Shown piece after piece: positions 9,211-17,321 of a stretch of DNA of 64,000 nucleotides (its first letter is position 1; every line of letters starts with the position of its first letter). The position numbers and the translations under genes were made by a program. The notes under the pieces were generated by a model that was not told where the DNA came from, searched no databases, and worked only from the letters and a program-made list of their open reading frames with translations. This DNA comes from Hyphomicrobiales bacterium (GTDB lineage: Bacteria > Pseudomonadota > Alphaproteobacteria > Rhizobiales > Beijerinckiaceae), in NCBI GenBank assembly GCA_016716745.1, contig JADJVD010000006.1, positions 248,001 through 312,000 on the forward strand. The letters run 5' to 3'.

Positions 9211-9262
9211 CCGTGACGGGCCGTGACACGCCATGACACGCCGGTCACGCCTGCGTCACGCC
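9211..9262 (+). promoter_or_regulatory. Iterated 10-bp repeats, candidate operator
   Basis: Three tandem decamers, CCGTGACGGG, CCGTGACACG and CCATGACACG, occupy 9211-9240, and two inverted copies of the core, GGTCACGCC and GCGTCACGCC, follow at 9243-9262. The block begins right after the SARP-type regulator stop and ends about 57 bp before the next gene start. SARP proteins are known to bind short direct repeats near the -35 region, so it may be the binding site of the upstream regulator; this link is inference. Confidence 0.5.
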
Positions 9263-9318
9263 GCCTTCCCTAGCCTGTCCCGCATCGTCGCAAACGGGCG
9301 CCGCAAAGGGAGACGGCC

Positions 9319-9849
9319 ATGGATGAGATCGCCAAGCTCTGGGTCGAGTACGCGTGCGCCGACGGCCCGGCCAAGGGCGCCGCCTGGCTGGCGCTGGTGC
9401 GCTATCTCGTCGCCAATCCGAATGCGGCGCGACTGCTCTATTCGAGCGCGGGAGCCGTTTTCGATTACGCCACGGTTGTCGCCTTGCGCGCCGCGGTGAT
9501 CAGGGCGCTGGTGCAGCGGCGCGCCCTGCAACAGCTCGGCGGCGAACTGGTCGCCAGCTCGATCTCTACCCGCTTCGTCACCATGCGCCTCGCCGCCGCG
9601 CTGGGCGCGATGCCGAAGATTCCGGTGCCGCCGCAGGGCCAGATGGTGATCGCGCTCGCCGTCGTCATCGGCACGACGGGACAGGCCTTCGCCGAGGGAC
9701 GGCGGCGCCAGGACAAGGCGGAGGCCTACCAGAACTATGTCGTCGAATATCTCATCAAGGTGCTGAAGGTGGCCGCGATCCATCCGGACCGCGTCGAGCG
9801 CCTCGTGCCGCCGCAGACCTTCGACGAGTGGTATCTGGAAAACCAGTGA
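9319..9849 (+). CDS. Hypothetical protein downstream of SARP-type regulator
   Basis: 176-residue protein with no family I can name. It is helical and Ala-rich, has a hydrophobic stretch at about 110-125 (MVIALAVVIGTTGQAF) followed by a charged segment, and ends in a Trp/Tyr-containing tail (FDEWYLENQ). There is no clear signal peptide. AGGGAGA about 6 nt before the ATG supports the start and the reading of this frame. The position behind the regulator and its repeat array suggests it is a target of that regulator. Confidence 0.6.
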   Translation: MDEIAKLWVEYACADGPAKGAAWLALVRYLVANPNAARLLYSSAGAVFDYATVVALRAAVIRALVQRRALQQLGGELVASSISTRFVTMRLAAALGAMPKIPVPPQGQMVIALAVVIGTTGQAFAEGRRRQDKAEAYQNYVVEYLIKVLKVAAIHPDRVERLVPPQTFDEWYLENQ

Positions 9850-9945
9850 ACGCGCCGGGCCGGCGGGTGACAAAGGCCGCTCCGGCGGCTATGCGGGCGT
9901 CCAAGCCGCCGACGCAACGGCTGCCGACGCCACGCAGGTCGCCCC

Positions 9946-10524
9946 ATGACGCAAGACGAAGTCCTCGCCGAATTCCGCGCCGCCGGCGCGCTGCTCGAAG
10001 GTCATTTCATCCTGTCCTCGGGCCTGCGCAGCCCGGTGTTCCTGCAGAAGATGTTCATCTTCCAGGACCCGGCGCGCACCGCCACGCTGTGCAAGGCGCT
10101 CGCCGAAAGGGCGCAGGCCGCCTTCGGCCGGATCGACGTGGTCGTCTCGCCGGCGGTCGGCGGCATCGTGCCGGGCTACGAGACGGCGCGCTGGCTCGGC
10201 GCCAAGGCGATCTTCGTCGAGCGCGTCGACGGCGAGTTCCAGTTGCGTCGCGGCTTCGAGATCGCGCCCGGCGAGCGCGTTCTGATGGTGGAGGACATCA
10301 TCACCACGGGCCTCTCCTCGCGCGAATGCATCGAGGCGATCCGCCGCCATCCCGGCGAACTCGTCGGCGCCGCCTGCCTGATCGACCGCTCCGGCGGCAA
10401 GGCCGAGATCGGCGTGACGCGCGTCAGCCTGGCGACGCTCGACATTCCGAACTACGAGGCCGACAAGCTGCCGCCCGAACTCGCCGCCATTCCGGCCATC
10501 AAGCCCGGCAGCCGCGGCCTCTGA
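9946..10524 (+). CDS. pyrE: Orotate phosphoribosyltransferase
   Basis: 192-residue enzyme that joins orotate to PRPP to give orotidine 5-prime-phosphate in UMP synthesis. The type I phosphoribosyltransferase signature VEDIITTG is at residues 115-122, preceded by the GGIVPGYETARWLGAKAIFVER strand-loop and an N-terminal SSGLRSPVFLQK substrate segment. Its length fits the shorter alphaproteobacterial PyrE form. The ATG at 9946 fits the family N-terminus (MTQDEVLAEFRAAGALLEGHF). It is placed alone between an unknown gene and a convergent gene whose stop is only 4 bp away. Confidence 0.95.
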   Translation: MTQDEVLAEFRAAGALLEGHFILSSGLRSPVFLQKMFIFQDPARTATLCKALAERAQAAFGRIDVVVSPAVGGIVPGYETARWLGAKAIFVERVDGEFQLRRGFEIAPGERVLMVEDIITTGLSSRECIEAIRRHPGELVGAACLIDRSGGKAEIGVTRVSLATLDIPNYEADKLPPELAAIPAIKPGSRGL

Positions 10525-10528
10525 TCGG

Positions 10529-11500
10529 TCAGAACAATTTGGTCGCCACGCCCGGCGTTCCGTTGACGCTGATGGTGAAGCCGTTCGGGTTGAACGGCAT
10601 CGGCGTCCACACCTCCACCGTGCCCGTCTTGCGCCAGCAATAGGTGATCGTCGGCGCGGTCGAGAACCAGTAGGCGCCGCCCGTGGCGCTGCCGCTGGTG
10701 AGCACCTGCGCCTTGTTGGTCGGCGCCTTCAGCGTGTAGTAGGCGCGCCCGTCGTCGCGCACATAGTAGAACTCCACGCGCGCGCCGTAGACGATCATCC
10801 ACCAGCCCCTGATCGCCGCGCCCGCCGTCGCCAGCGTCGCGTCGCCGGAGACGAAGTGGATGAAGGTGTAGGCGTAGTGATCGCTCAGCCACCACACGTC
10901 CGTGTAGTCGGCCGGCGTCAGCCCCATGAAGCGGCTTTTGGTGTGGCAGGTGACGTGGCCCTCGTCGCCCGCGGCGCCCGTCTTGCCGCAGAACATCGTC
11001 GAATGCGTGTAGCGTTTGGCGCCGCCGTAATCGCCGTCGTCGGCGATGTTGAAATAGCCGATCATGTCGCCGGGCTTGAACAGTCCCGCGTCAATGACGC
11101 GCTGGCCGCCGGCCCGGCTCACCTTCTCGCAGATCGTCTTGGTGTCGGCGCGCGCCTTCAGCGCGTTGACGAGACTGCCGACGCCGCGCTCGTCCGTCGT
11201 CGCTCCGCCGGCGGTAAGCGACTTCGACAGGAAATGCGCGCAATCGGCGAGGCCGTCCCAGCCGTTGATCAGCTTCTCCTCGCGCACGCCGCTCCGCACG
11301 CGCTCGAACACGAATTTCTCGCCGCCCGCGCCGTCGGGGCGGAATCGCGCCAGCCATCCGTCGGCCTCGGGCGCGCCGAATTCCTTGCGCTTGCGCGCCA
11401 CGTTGATGGCCTCGTTCGACAGCCAGACGACGCCGTCGTCGCAGGGGTTGTCCCAATGCGTCTTGGCGTAGTCCAACGCCTTCGTGCGGTCGTAGGGCAT
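10529..11500 (-). CDS. Amidase_6-like cysteine peptidase/amidase domain protein
   Basis: 323-residue protein not firmly assigned. The order of motifs resembles the putative amidase domain (amidase_6, NlpC/P60-like fold): a Cys in LADCAHFLSKSLTAGG (about 103), a GDMIGYFN turn, YTHSTMFCGK with a candidate catalytic His (about 165), and TCHTKSRF. The last 110 residues are a separate Tyr/Trp-rich beta domain with a repeated look (YGARVEFYYVRDDGRAYYTLKAPTNKAQV). No signal peptide or membrane segment is visible, odd for a cell-wall enzyme, so a cytoplasmic or effector role is possible. It ends 4 bp from the pyrE stop and lies downstream of the DUF6438 gene on the same strand. Confidence 0.5.
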   Translation of the reverse strand: MPYDRTKALDYAKTHWDNPCDDGVVWLSNEAINVARKRKEFGAPEADGWLARFRPDGAGGEKFVFERVRSGVREEKLINGWDGLADCAHFLSKSLTAGGATTDERGVGSLVNALKARADTKTICEKVSRAGGQRVIDAGLFKPGDMIGYFNIADDGDYGGAKRYTHSTMFCGKTGAAGDEGHVTCHTKSRFMGLTPADYTDVWWLSDHYAYTFIHFVSGDATLATAGAAIRGWWMIVYGARVEFYYVRDDGRAYYTLKAPTNKAQVLTSGSATGGAYWFSTAPTITYCWRKTGTVEVWTPMPFNPNGFTISVNGTPGVATKLF

Positions 11501-11579
11501 GGGCGCGCGTCTCCGCCGGCGAGGCGGAAGTGTTGCCGCACCCGCGAGCGGCGCGCTGTGTCCGGCCGCACGCGGCGGC

Positions 11580-12050
11580 TCAGCGGCCGCGCACGAACGC
11601 CTTCGTCGCCGCCGCCTCGTCGATGGCGCGCGCGAGGTCCGCGATGCGGCGGGCCGTGTCGCTGGTGCAGCGCGTGTCGAGCGTGACGCGCTTCACGCTG
11701 GTTCCGAACGCCGCCTCGATCTCGATGCGCTGGCCGTCCGCCTTCGCCTCGCCGCACGCCGCATCGCCCGGCGCGATCGTCTCCGGCGCGTCGCGGAACG
11801 CCGCCTCGCCGAACGGGCGCAACGCCGCCGCCGCCCTCGCTTCGTCGATCCGGCGCGTCGCGCGCCCGCTCTTGCGCACGAAATGGCGACCCTCGTAGGC
11901 GACTTCGCCGTCGCCGGCGATCGAGGCGGAATAGACCGCGCAGCGCGCCTCGCAGGCGCCGCGCCGCAGCGTCACCTTGGCGTCGAGCGCGAGCGCGGGC
12001 CCCGACAGCGCGGCGAACATGACGGGCAGGGCGAAGCGCGCGGCGATCAT
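11580..12050 (-). CDS. Secreted DUF6438-like protein
   Basis: 156-residue protein with an N-terminal signal peptide ending near GPALALDA. The segment CEARCAVYSASIAGDGEVAYEGRHFV matches the pattern of DUF6438 proteins (Cys-Pro/Ala-x-Tyr-x-x-x-Ile-x-x-x-Gly-x-Val-x-Tyr-x-Gly), a small extracytoplasmic beta domain of unknown function. Additional cysteines (CGEAKADG and TRCTSD) could form disulfides after export. It sits upstream of the amidase-like gene on the same strand with a gap of about 80 bp, so coexpression is possible. Confidence 0.6.
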   Translation of the reverse strand: MIAARFALPVMFAALSGPALALDAKVTLRRGACEARCAVYSASIAGDGEVAYEGRHFVRKSGRATRRIDEARAAAALRPFGEAAFRDAPETIAPGDAACGEAKADGQRIEIEAAFGTSVKRVTLDTRCTSDTARRIADLARAIDEAAATKAFVRGR

Positions 12051-12165
12051 GACGAAATCTCCTCGCGCCCAGCCAAGCCGCCCATCGTGGCGGTTTCAGG
12101 GTCGCGCCCGGCGCATGCGAGGAGAGCGGCCGGGCAGATGACAAGCGCGGACGGCCCGTCTAACC

Positions 12166-12954
12166 ATGACCGCCCCACGCAGTCCGAAGGTGTCGCCCGT
12201 GTCGCTTCCCCGTCTCCGCCTGGGCGTCAACATCGACCACGTCGCCACCGTCCGTAACGCCCGCGGCGGCGCGCTGCCCGATCCGGTGCGCGCCGCGCTC
12301 GCCGCCATCGCCGCCGGCGCCGACGGGATCACCGCGCATCTGCGCGAGGACCGCCGCCACATCCGCGACGCCGACATGACGCGGCTCAAGGCCGAAATCT
12401 CCAAGCCCTTGAATTTCGAGATGGCGGCGACCGACGAGATGGTGGCCATCGCCACGAGGATCGCCCCGCACGCCGTCTGCCTCGTGCCCGAGCGGCGCGA
12501 GGAGCGCACCACCGAGGGCGGGCTCGACGTCGTCGGCCAGCACGCCCGGCTGAAGCCGGTCATCGCCGAACTGGCGCGCGCCGGCGCGCGCGTCTCCCTG
12601 TTCGTCGAGCCGACCCGCGAGGTCGTCGCCGCCTCCCGCGCCGCCGGCGCGCCGGTGGTCGAGCTGCACACCGGGTCCTGGTGCGAGGCCTTCGTCGCCG
12701 GCGAGACCGAAAAGGCCAAGCACGAATTCGCCCGCATCGCGGCGGCGGCGGACGAGGCGGCGAAGCTCGGCCTCGAATGCCACGCCGGTCACGGGCTGGA
12801 CTACGACACCGCCCGGATCGTCGCGGCGATCCCCTCCGTCGTCGAGCTGAACATCGGCCATTTCCTCATCGGCGAGGCGATCTTCGTCGGCCTCGCCGAG
12901 GCCATCGGCCGGATGCGCGCGGCGATGGACGAGGGCAGGGCGCGGGCGCGATGA
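12166..12954 (+). CDS. pdxJ: Pyridoxine 5-prime-phosphate synthase
   Basis: 262-residue PdxJ, which condenses 3-amino-2-oxopropyl phosphate with deoxyxylulose 5-phosphate in vitamin B6 synthesis. The active-site strand LGVNIDHVATVRNARGG is near the N-terminus, followed by ITAHLREDRRHI, PLNFEMAATDEM, VCLVPERREE and the phosphate-site segment GHGLDYDTARIV and ELNIGHFLIGEA at the C-terminus. The ATG at 12166 gives about 15 residues more than most homologues, and an internal GTG at codon 12 is an alternative. Its stop overlaps the acpS start (ATGA), the conserved pdxJ-acpS arrangement. Confidence 0.95.
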   Translation: MTAPRSPKVSPVSLPRLRLGVNIDHVATVRNARGGALPDPVRAALAAIAAGADGITAHLREDRRHIRDADMTRLKAEISKPLNFEMAATDEMVAIATRIAPHAVCLVPERREERTTEGGLDVVGQHARLKPVIAELARAGARVSLFVEPTREVVAASRAAGAPVVELHTGSWCEAFVAGETEKAKHEFARIAAAADEAAKLGLECHAGHGLDYDTARIVAAIPSVVELNIGHFLIGEAIFVGLAEAIGRMRAAMDEGRARAR

Positions 12955-13358
12955 TCCTCGGCCTCGGCAGCGACCTGACCAATATCGAGCGCATCGCCGA
13001 GACGCTGGAGCGGTTCGGCGAGCGCTTCACGCATCGCTGCTTCACCCCGATCGAGCGCGCGAAGTCCGACCGGCGCGCCAATCGCGCCGCCTCCTACGCC
13101 AAGCGTTTCGCCGCCAAGGAGGCCTGCGCCAAGGCGCTCGGCACCGGCATTCGCCGCGGCGTCGCCTGGCGCGACATGGGCGTCGTCAACCGGCCCTCGG
13201 GCATGCCGACCATGGCGCTGACCGGCGGGGCGGCGGCGCGCCTCGCGGAATTGACGCCGGCCGGCTGCGAGGCCGTGATCCACCTCACCCTGACGGACGA
13301 CCACCCCTGGGCGCAGGCCTTCGTGGTGATCGAGGCCCGGCCGCGCGCCGCCGGCTGA
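12951..13358 (+). CDS. acpS: Holo-[acyl-carrier-protein] synthase
   Basis: 135-residue AcpS, which transfers 4-prime-phosphopantetheine from CoA to acyl carrier protein. It begins MILGLGSDLTNIERI with the magnesium ligand D8, and has RFAAKEACAKALGTG with the second acidic ligand E57. The start is at ATG 12951, overlapping the pdxJ stop by four bases, which implies translational coupling. The longer open frame upstream runs inside pdxJ in another frame and is not used. Confidence 0.95.
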   Translation: MILGLGSDLTNIERIAETLERFGERFTHRCFTPIERAKSDRRANRAASYAKRFAAKEACAKALGTGIRRGVAWRDMGVVNRPSGMPTMALTGGAAARLAELTPAGCEAVIHLTLTDDHPWAQAFVVIEARPRAAG

Positions 13359-13451
13359 ACGCGGGCGGCCTCAATTTCCGCCCGCTTTGCTTGTAAGCCG
13401 GGGCCGAAGCGCGATAGGTGCTTGCCCGGCCGCAAGGCCCTGGAGACGCTC

Positions 13452-14267
13452 ATGACCACGGAGCCGGCCCGCTTGAACACCGACGGCCTCGACAAGTCCA
13501 AGAAGCACGCGGAGGAAGGCGGCCTCGGCGAGACGATCAAGGTGATCCTGCAAGCGCTCGCCATCGCGCTCGTGGTTCGCACCTTCTTCTTCCAGCCCTT
13601 CAACATCCCGACCGGATCGCTGATCCCGACGCTGCTGGTCGGCGATTATCTGTTCGTGTCGAAATACACCTACGGCTATTCCAGGCACTCCTTCCCCTTC
13701 AGCCCGAACCTGTTCTCCGGCCGCGTGCTCGCCTCCGAGCCCAAGCGCGGCGACATCGCGGTGTTCAAGCTGCCGCGCGACAACTCGACCGACTACATCA
13801 AGCGCGTCATCGGCCTGCCCGGCGACAAGGTGCAGTTGATCAAGGGCCGCCTCTACATCAACGGGCAGGCGACCGAGCGCGAGCGCGCGCCCGATTTCCT
13901 CACCAAGGGCGCCTTCGGCCGCGACGTGGCGACGCCGGCCTATTTCGAGACGCTGCCCGGCTCGCCCGGCCAGCCGCCGGTGCGCCACATGATCATCGAG
14001 CGCGAGGGCGACAGCGGCTTCCTCGACAACACGGACGTGTTCGAGGTGCCGCCCGGCAACTACTTCATGATGGGCGACAACCGCGACAACTCCACCGATT
14101 CCCGCGTCCCCGCCTCCGAGGGCGGCGTCGGCCCCGTGCCGTTCGAGAATTTCGTCGGCCGCGCCGAGATCATCTTCTTCTCCGTGCAGGAGGACGAGGC
14201 GGCCTGGCAGTTCTGGAAATGGCCGTGGACGGTGCGCTGGAGCCGGCTCTTCCAGCCGGTGCGATGA
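13452..14267 (+). CDS. lepB: Signal peptidase I
   Basis: 271-residue type I signal peptidase, which cleaves Sec signal peptides at the periplasmic face. One N-terminal membrane segment (about 29-47) precedes the catalytic Ser56 in IPTGSLIPTLLVGD; the general base Lys117 is in DYIKRVIGLPGD, and the C-terminal box GDNRDNSTDSR is present. The ATG at 13452 with GGAG 6-7 nt upstream is preferred to a TTG ten codons earlier. It overlaps the rnc start by four bases, so lepB-rnc-era act as one unit. Confidence 0.95.
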   Translation: MTTEPARLNTDGLDKSKKHAEEGGLGETIKVILQALAIALVVRTFFFQPFNIPTGSLIPTLLVGDYLFVSKYTYGYSRHSFPFSPNLFSGRVLASEPKRGDIAVFKLPRDNSTDYIKRVIGLPGDKVQLIKGRLYINGQATERERAPDFLTKGAFGRDVATPAYFETLPGSPGQPPVRHMIIEREGDSGFLDNTDVFEVPPGNYFMMGDNRDNSTDSRVPASEGGVGPVPFENFVGRAEIIFFSVQEDEAAWQFWKWPWTVRWSRLFQPVR

Positions 14268-14998
14268 CGCGCCGGCACGCTGTCGCGGGCGGCGAACTCG
14301 CGCCGCTCGAAGCGCGCATCGGTCATGTCTTCGCCGACCGCGATCTGATCGACCACGCGCTGACCCATGTCAGCGCGGCGACCGGCAAGCGCAACTATCA
14401 ACGCCTCGAATTCCTCGGCGACCGCGTGCTCGGCCTCGCCGTCGCCGATCTTCTGCATCGCACGTTCCCGGCCGCGCGCGAGGGCGAGCTGTCGCGCCGC
14501 CTCGCCGAACTCGTGCGCCGCGAGACCTGCGTCGAGGTTGCGCTGGACTGGGAGGTCGGCGCCTTCATCCGGCTCGGGCCGGGCGAGAAACAGTCGGGCG
14601 GGGCGGGCAAGGCGGCGATCCTCGGCGACGTCGCCGAATCGATCATCGGCGCGGTGTTCCTCGACGCCGGCTGGGAGGCGGCCCGCGGCCTCGTCGAACG
14701 GTTCTGGGGCCCGCGCGTCGCGCACCTTCCGCGCCGCCTCGCCGACCCGAAGACCGAATTGCAGGAATGGGCGCAGGCGCGCGGCCTGCCGCCGCCGACC
14801 TATCGGCAGGCGGCCCGCAGCGGGCCCGAACATGCGCCGGTCTTCGTGCTCGCCGTCGAGGTGCGGGGCTTCGTCCCGTGCGAGGGGCCCGCCGAATCTT
14901 CCAAGAAACTCGCCGCGCAGGCGGCGGCGACCGCCTTTCTGACGCGCGAACGGATCAATGGCCGATCGGCCGCGCCGCAACCGGAGTCCGGGGCATGA
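14264..14998 (+). CDS. rnc: Ribonuclease III
   Basis: 244-residue double-strand-specific endoribonuclease that processes rRNA precursors and structured mRNAs. The catalytic signature NYQRLEFLGDRVLGL carries E49 and D53, and GDVAESIIGAVFLDAG carries the second acidic pair. A double-stranded RNA-binding domain occupies about residues 160-230 (DPKTELQEWAQ, then GPAESSKKLAAQAAA). The start at ATG 14264 overlaps the lepB stop, and its stop overlaps the era start, both as ATGA. Confidence 0.95.
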   Translation: MTRRHAVAGGELAPLEARIGHVFADRDLIDHALTHVSAATGKRNYQRLEFLGDRVLGLAVADLLHRTFPAAREGELSRRLAELVRRETCVEVALDWEVGAFIRLGPGEKQSGGAGKAAILGDVAESIIGAVFLDAGWEAARGLVERFWGPRVAHLPRRLADPKTELQEWAQARGLPPPTYRQAARSGPEHAPVFVLAVEVRGFVPCEGPAESSKKLAAQAAATAFLTRERINGRSAAPQPESGA

Positions 14999-15900
14999 GC
15001 GAAGCGAAAACCCGCGCCGGCTTCGTCGCGCTGATCGGCGCGCCCAACGCCGGCAAGTCGACGCTGATCAACCAGCTCGTCGGCGCGAAAGTGTCGATCG
15101 TCTCGCGCAAGGTGCAGACGACGCGCGCCCAGTCGCGCGGCATCGCCATCGTCGGCGACAGCCAGATCGTGTTCGTCGACACGCCCGGCCTGTTCAAGCC
15201 CAAGCGCCGGCTCGACCGCGCGATGGTGACGTCGGCCTGGGGCGGGGCGGGCGAGGCGGACGTCGTGTGTCTGCTGATCGACGCGCGCAAGGGCCTCGAC
15301 GAGGAGGCGCGCGAGATCGTCGCCCGCCTCGGCGAACTGCGCGCGCCGACATTCCTCATCCTCAACAAGGTCGACGTGATCGACCGCGAGAAGCTGCTCG
15401 CCCTCGCGCAGGAGGCCAACGGCCTGCACGCCTTCGCGCACACCTTCATGATTTCCGCGCTGACCGGCGACGGCGTCGAGACGCTGACGAAGGCGCTCGC
15501 CGCCGAGATGCCGGCGAGCCCCTGGCTCTACCCGGAGGATCAGCTCACCGACGGCAATCTGCGCATGCTCGCAGCCGAGATCACGCGCGAAAAGCTGTTC
15601 GAGCGGCTGCACGAGGAATTGCCCTACCAGCTCACGGTCGAGACCGAGCAGTGGAAGGAACAGCAGGACGGCTCCGTGCGCGTCGAGCAGACGATCTACG
15701 TCACCCGAGAAGGCCACAAGAAGATCGTCATCGGCGACGGCGGCCACGTGTTGAAGACCGTCGGCTCGATGGCGCGCAAGGACATCGCCGCCGAAGCCGG
15801 CCAGAAGATCCACCTCTTCCTGTTCGTGAAGGTGCGGGAAAACTGGCTCGACGATCCCGAGCGCTACCGCGAGATGGGGCTCGACTTCCCGAAGGAGTGA
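14995..15900 (+). CDS. era: GTPase Era
   Basis: 301-residue GTPase that binds 16S rRNA and helps mature the small ribosomal subunit. G-motifs: GAPNAGKS at about 15-22, DTPGLF in the switch II region, and NKVD around residue 123. The KH RNA-binding domain is in the last 100 residues (IYVTREGHKKIVIGDGG). The overlap with rnc marks the conserved lepB-rnc-era unit. In many relatives recO follows; here the next gene is a dihydroorotase-like protein. Confidence 0.95.
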   Translation: MSEAKTRAGFVALIGAPNAGKSTLINQLVGAKVSIVSRKVQTTRAQSRGIAIVGDSQIVFVDTPGLFKPKRRLDRAMVTSAWGGAGEADVVCLLIDARKGLDEEAREIVARLGELRAPTFLILNKVDVIDREKLLALAQEANGLHAFAHTFMISALTGDGVETLTKALAAEMPASPWLYPEDQLTDGNLRMLAAEITREKLFERLHEELPYQLTVETEQWKEQQDGSVRVEQTIYVTREGHKKIVIGDGGHVLKTVGSMARKDIAAEAGQKIHLFLFVKVRENWLDDPERYREMGLDFPKE

Positions 15901-15992
15901 CGGCCCGGCCGCCGTCGTTTCCCCGTCAAACCGGGGGACGGCGCGATGGGCCGCGTTGAAACCGCAGGCCGCCCGCGCTACTCCAGCCTCTC

Positions 15993-17315
15993 ATGAGCCC
16001 GTCGCCGCCTTTCGCCGCCTCGCCCGTCCCGGCCCCCGTGGTCTTCGTCAAGGCGAGGCTGGTGGACCCGGCCTCCGGCCGCGAGGAGATGGGCGGCCTT
16101 CTCGTCGTCGACGGCGCGATCCGCGATTTCGGTCCGGCCGTCGCGGCCGATTCGGCGCCGGAGGGGGCGAGCGTCGTCGATTGCGCAGGCGACGTGCTGG
16201 CGCCCGGCCTCATCGACATGCGCGCCTTCATCGGCGAGCCCGGCGCCGAGCATCGCGAGACCATCGTCACCGCCACGGCTGCGGCGGCGGCCGGCGGCGT
16301 CACCACCATCGTCGCCTCGCCCGCCACCCATCCCCCGCTCGACGATCCGGCGGTGGTCGACTTCCTGCTGCGCCGCGCGCGCGACCGCGGGCTGGTGCGC
16401 GTGCTGCCTTCGGCCGCCCTCACCAAGGGCCGCGAGGGCAGGGAGATTTCCGAGATCGGCCTGCTCCAGCGCGCCGGCGCGGTCGCCTTCGGCGACGGCG
16501 CGCGCACCATCTCGAGCGCGCAGGTGATGCGCCGCGCGCTGACCTATGCGCGCGATTTCGACGCCCTCGTGATGGCCCATCTCGGCGACCGTGAACTGAC
16601 CGCCGAAGGCGTGATGAACGAGGGCGAGTTCGCAAGCCGCCTCGGCCTGCCCGGCATCCCGCGCGAGGCCGAGACCATCCCGCTCGAGCGCGACATGCGC
16701 CTCGTCGCGCTCACCGGCGCGAAGTATCACGCCTCGGTCGTCACCTGCCGCATGTCGCTCGACGTGCTGCGCGCCGCCCGCGCCGCCGGACTGCCCGTCA
16801 CCGCCGGAACCTCGATCAATCATCTCACGCTGAACGAGAACGACATCGGCGACTACCGCACCTTCCTGAAACTGTCGCCGCCGCTGCGCGGCGAGGACGA
16901 CAGGCTGGCGCTCGTCGACGCGCTCGCCGAAGGGCTGATCGACGTAATCGTCTCCGATCACGATCCGCAGGATGTCGAGACCAAGCGGCTGCCCTTCGCC
17001 GAATGCGCCAACGGCGCCATCGGGCTCGAGACGATGCTCTCCGCCGGCCTGCGCATGGTCGCTTCGGGCGATGTCGGCCTGACTCGATTGCTGGCGGCGA
17101 TGTCGTCTCGCCCGGCCGACATTCTCGGCCTGCCGCAGGGTCGCATCGCCAAGGGCGCGCCGGCCGATCTCATCCGCTTCGATCCGCACGAGCCCTGGAT
17201 CGTCGATCCGGCGAAGCTGCGCTCGCGCTGCAAGAACACGCCCTTCGACGAGGCGCGCATGGAGGGCCGCGTCAAGCTGACGATGGTCGCCGGCCGCATC
17301 GTCCACGAGGCGTGA
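15993..17315 (+). CDS. pyrC: Dihydroorotase-like protein (PyrC-prime type, HxH motif missing)
   Basis: 440-residue amidohydrolase of the dihydroorotase family. The barrel motifs are LAPGLIDMRAFIGEPG at about 69-84, VMAHLGDREL, INHLTLNEND and VIVSDHDPQDVE. The DxHxH metal site is altered: D75-M-R-A-F replaces D-x-H-x-H, so both metal-binding histidines are absent although the later His and Asp positions persist. This is the pattern of the inactive PyrC-prime proteins that associate with aspartate carbamoyltransferase, so a structural role is more likely than catalysis. pyrB is not in this window. It begins about 90 bp after era. Confidence 0.8.
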   Translation: MSPSPPFAASPVPAPVVFVKARLVDPASGREEMGGLLVVDGAIRDFGPAVAADSAPEGASVVDCAGDVLAPGLIDMRAFIGEPGAEHRETIVTATAAAAAGGVTTIVASPATHPPLDDPAVVDFLLRRARDRGLVRVLPSAALTKGREGREISEIGLLQRAGAVAFGDGARTISSAQVMRRALTYARDFDALVMAHLGDRELTAEGVMNEGEFASRLGLPGIPREAETIPLERDMRLVALTGAKYHASVVTCRMSLDVLRAARAAGLPVTAGTSINHLTLNENDIGDYRTFLKLSPPLRGEDDRLALVDALAEGLIDVIVSDHDPQDVETKRLPFAECANGAIGLETMLSAGLRMVASGDVGLTRLLAAMSSRPADILGLPQGRIAKGAPADLIRFDPHEPWIVDPAKLRSRCKNTPFDEARMEGRVKLTMVAGRIVHEA

Positions 17316-17321
17316 TCGGCT

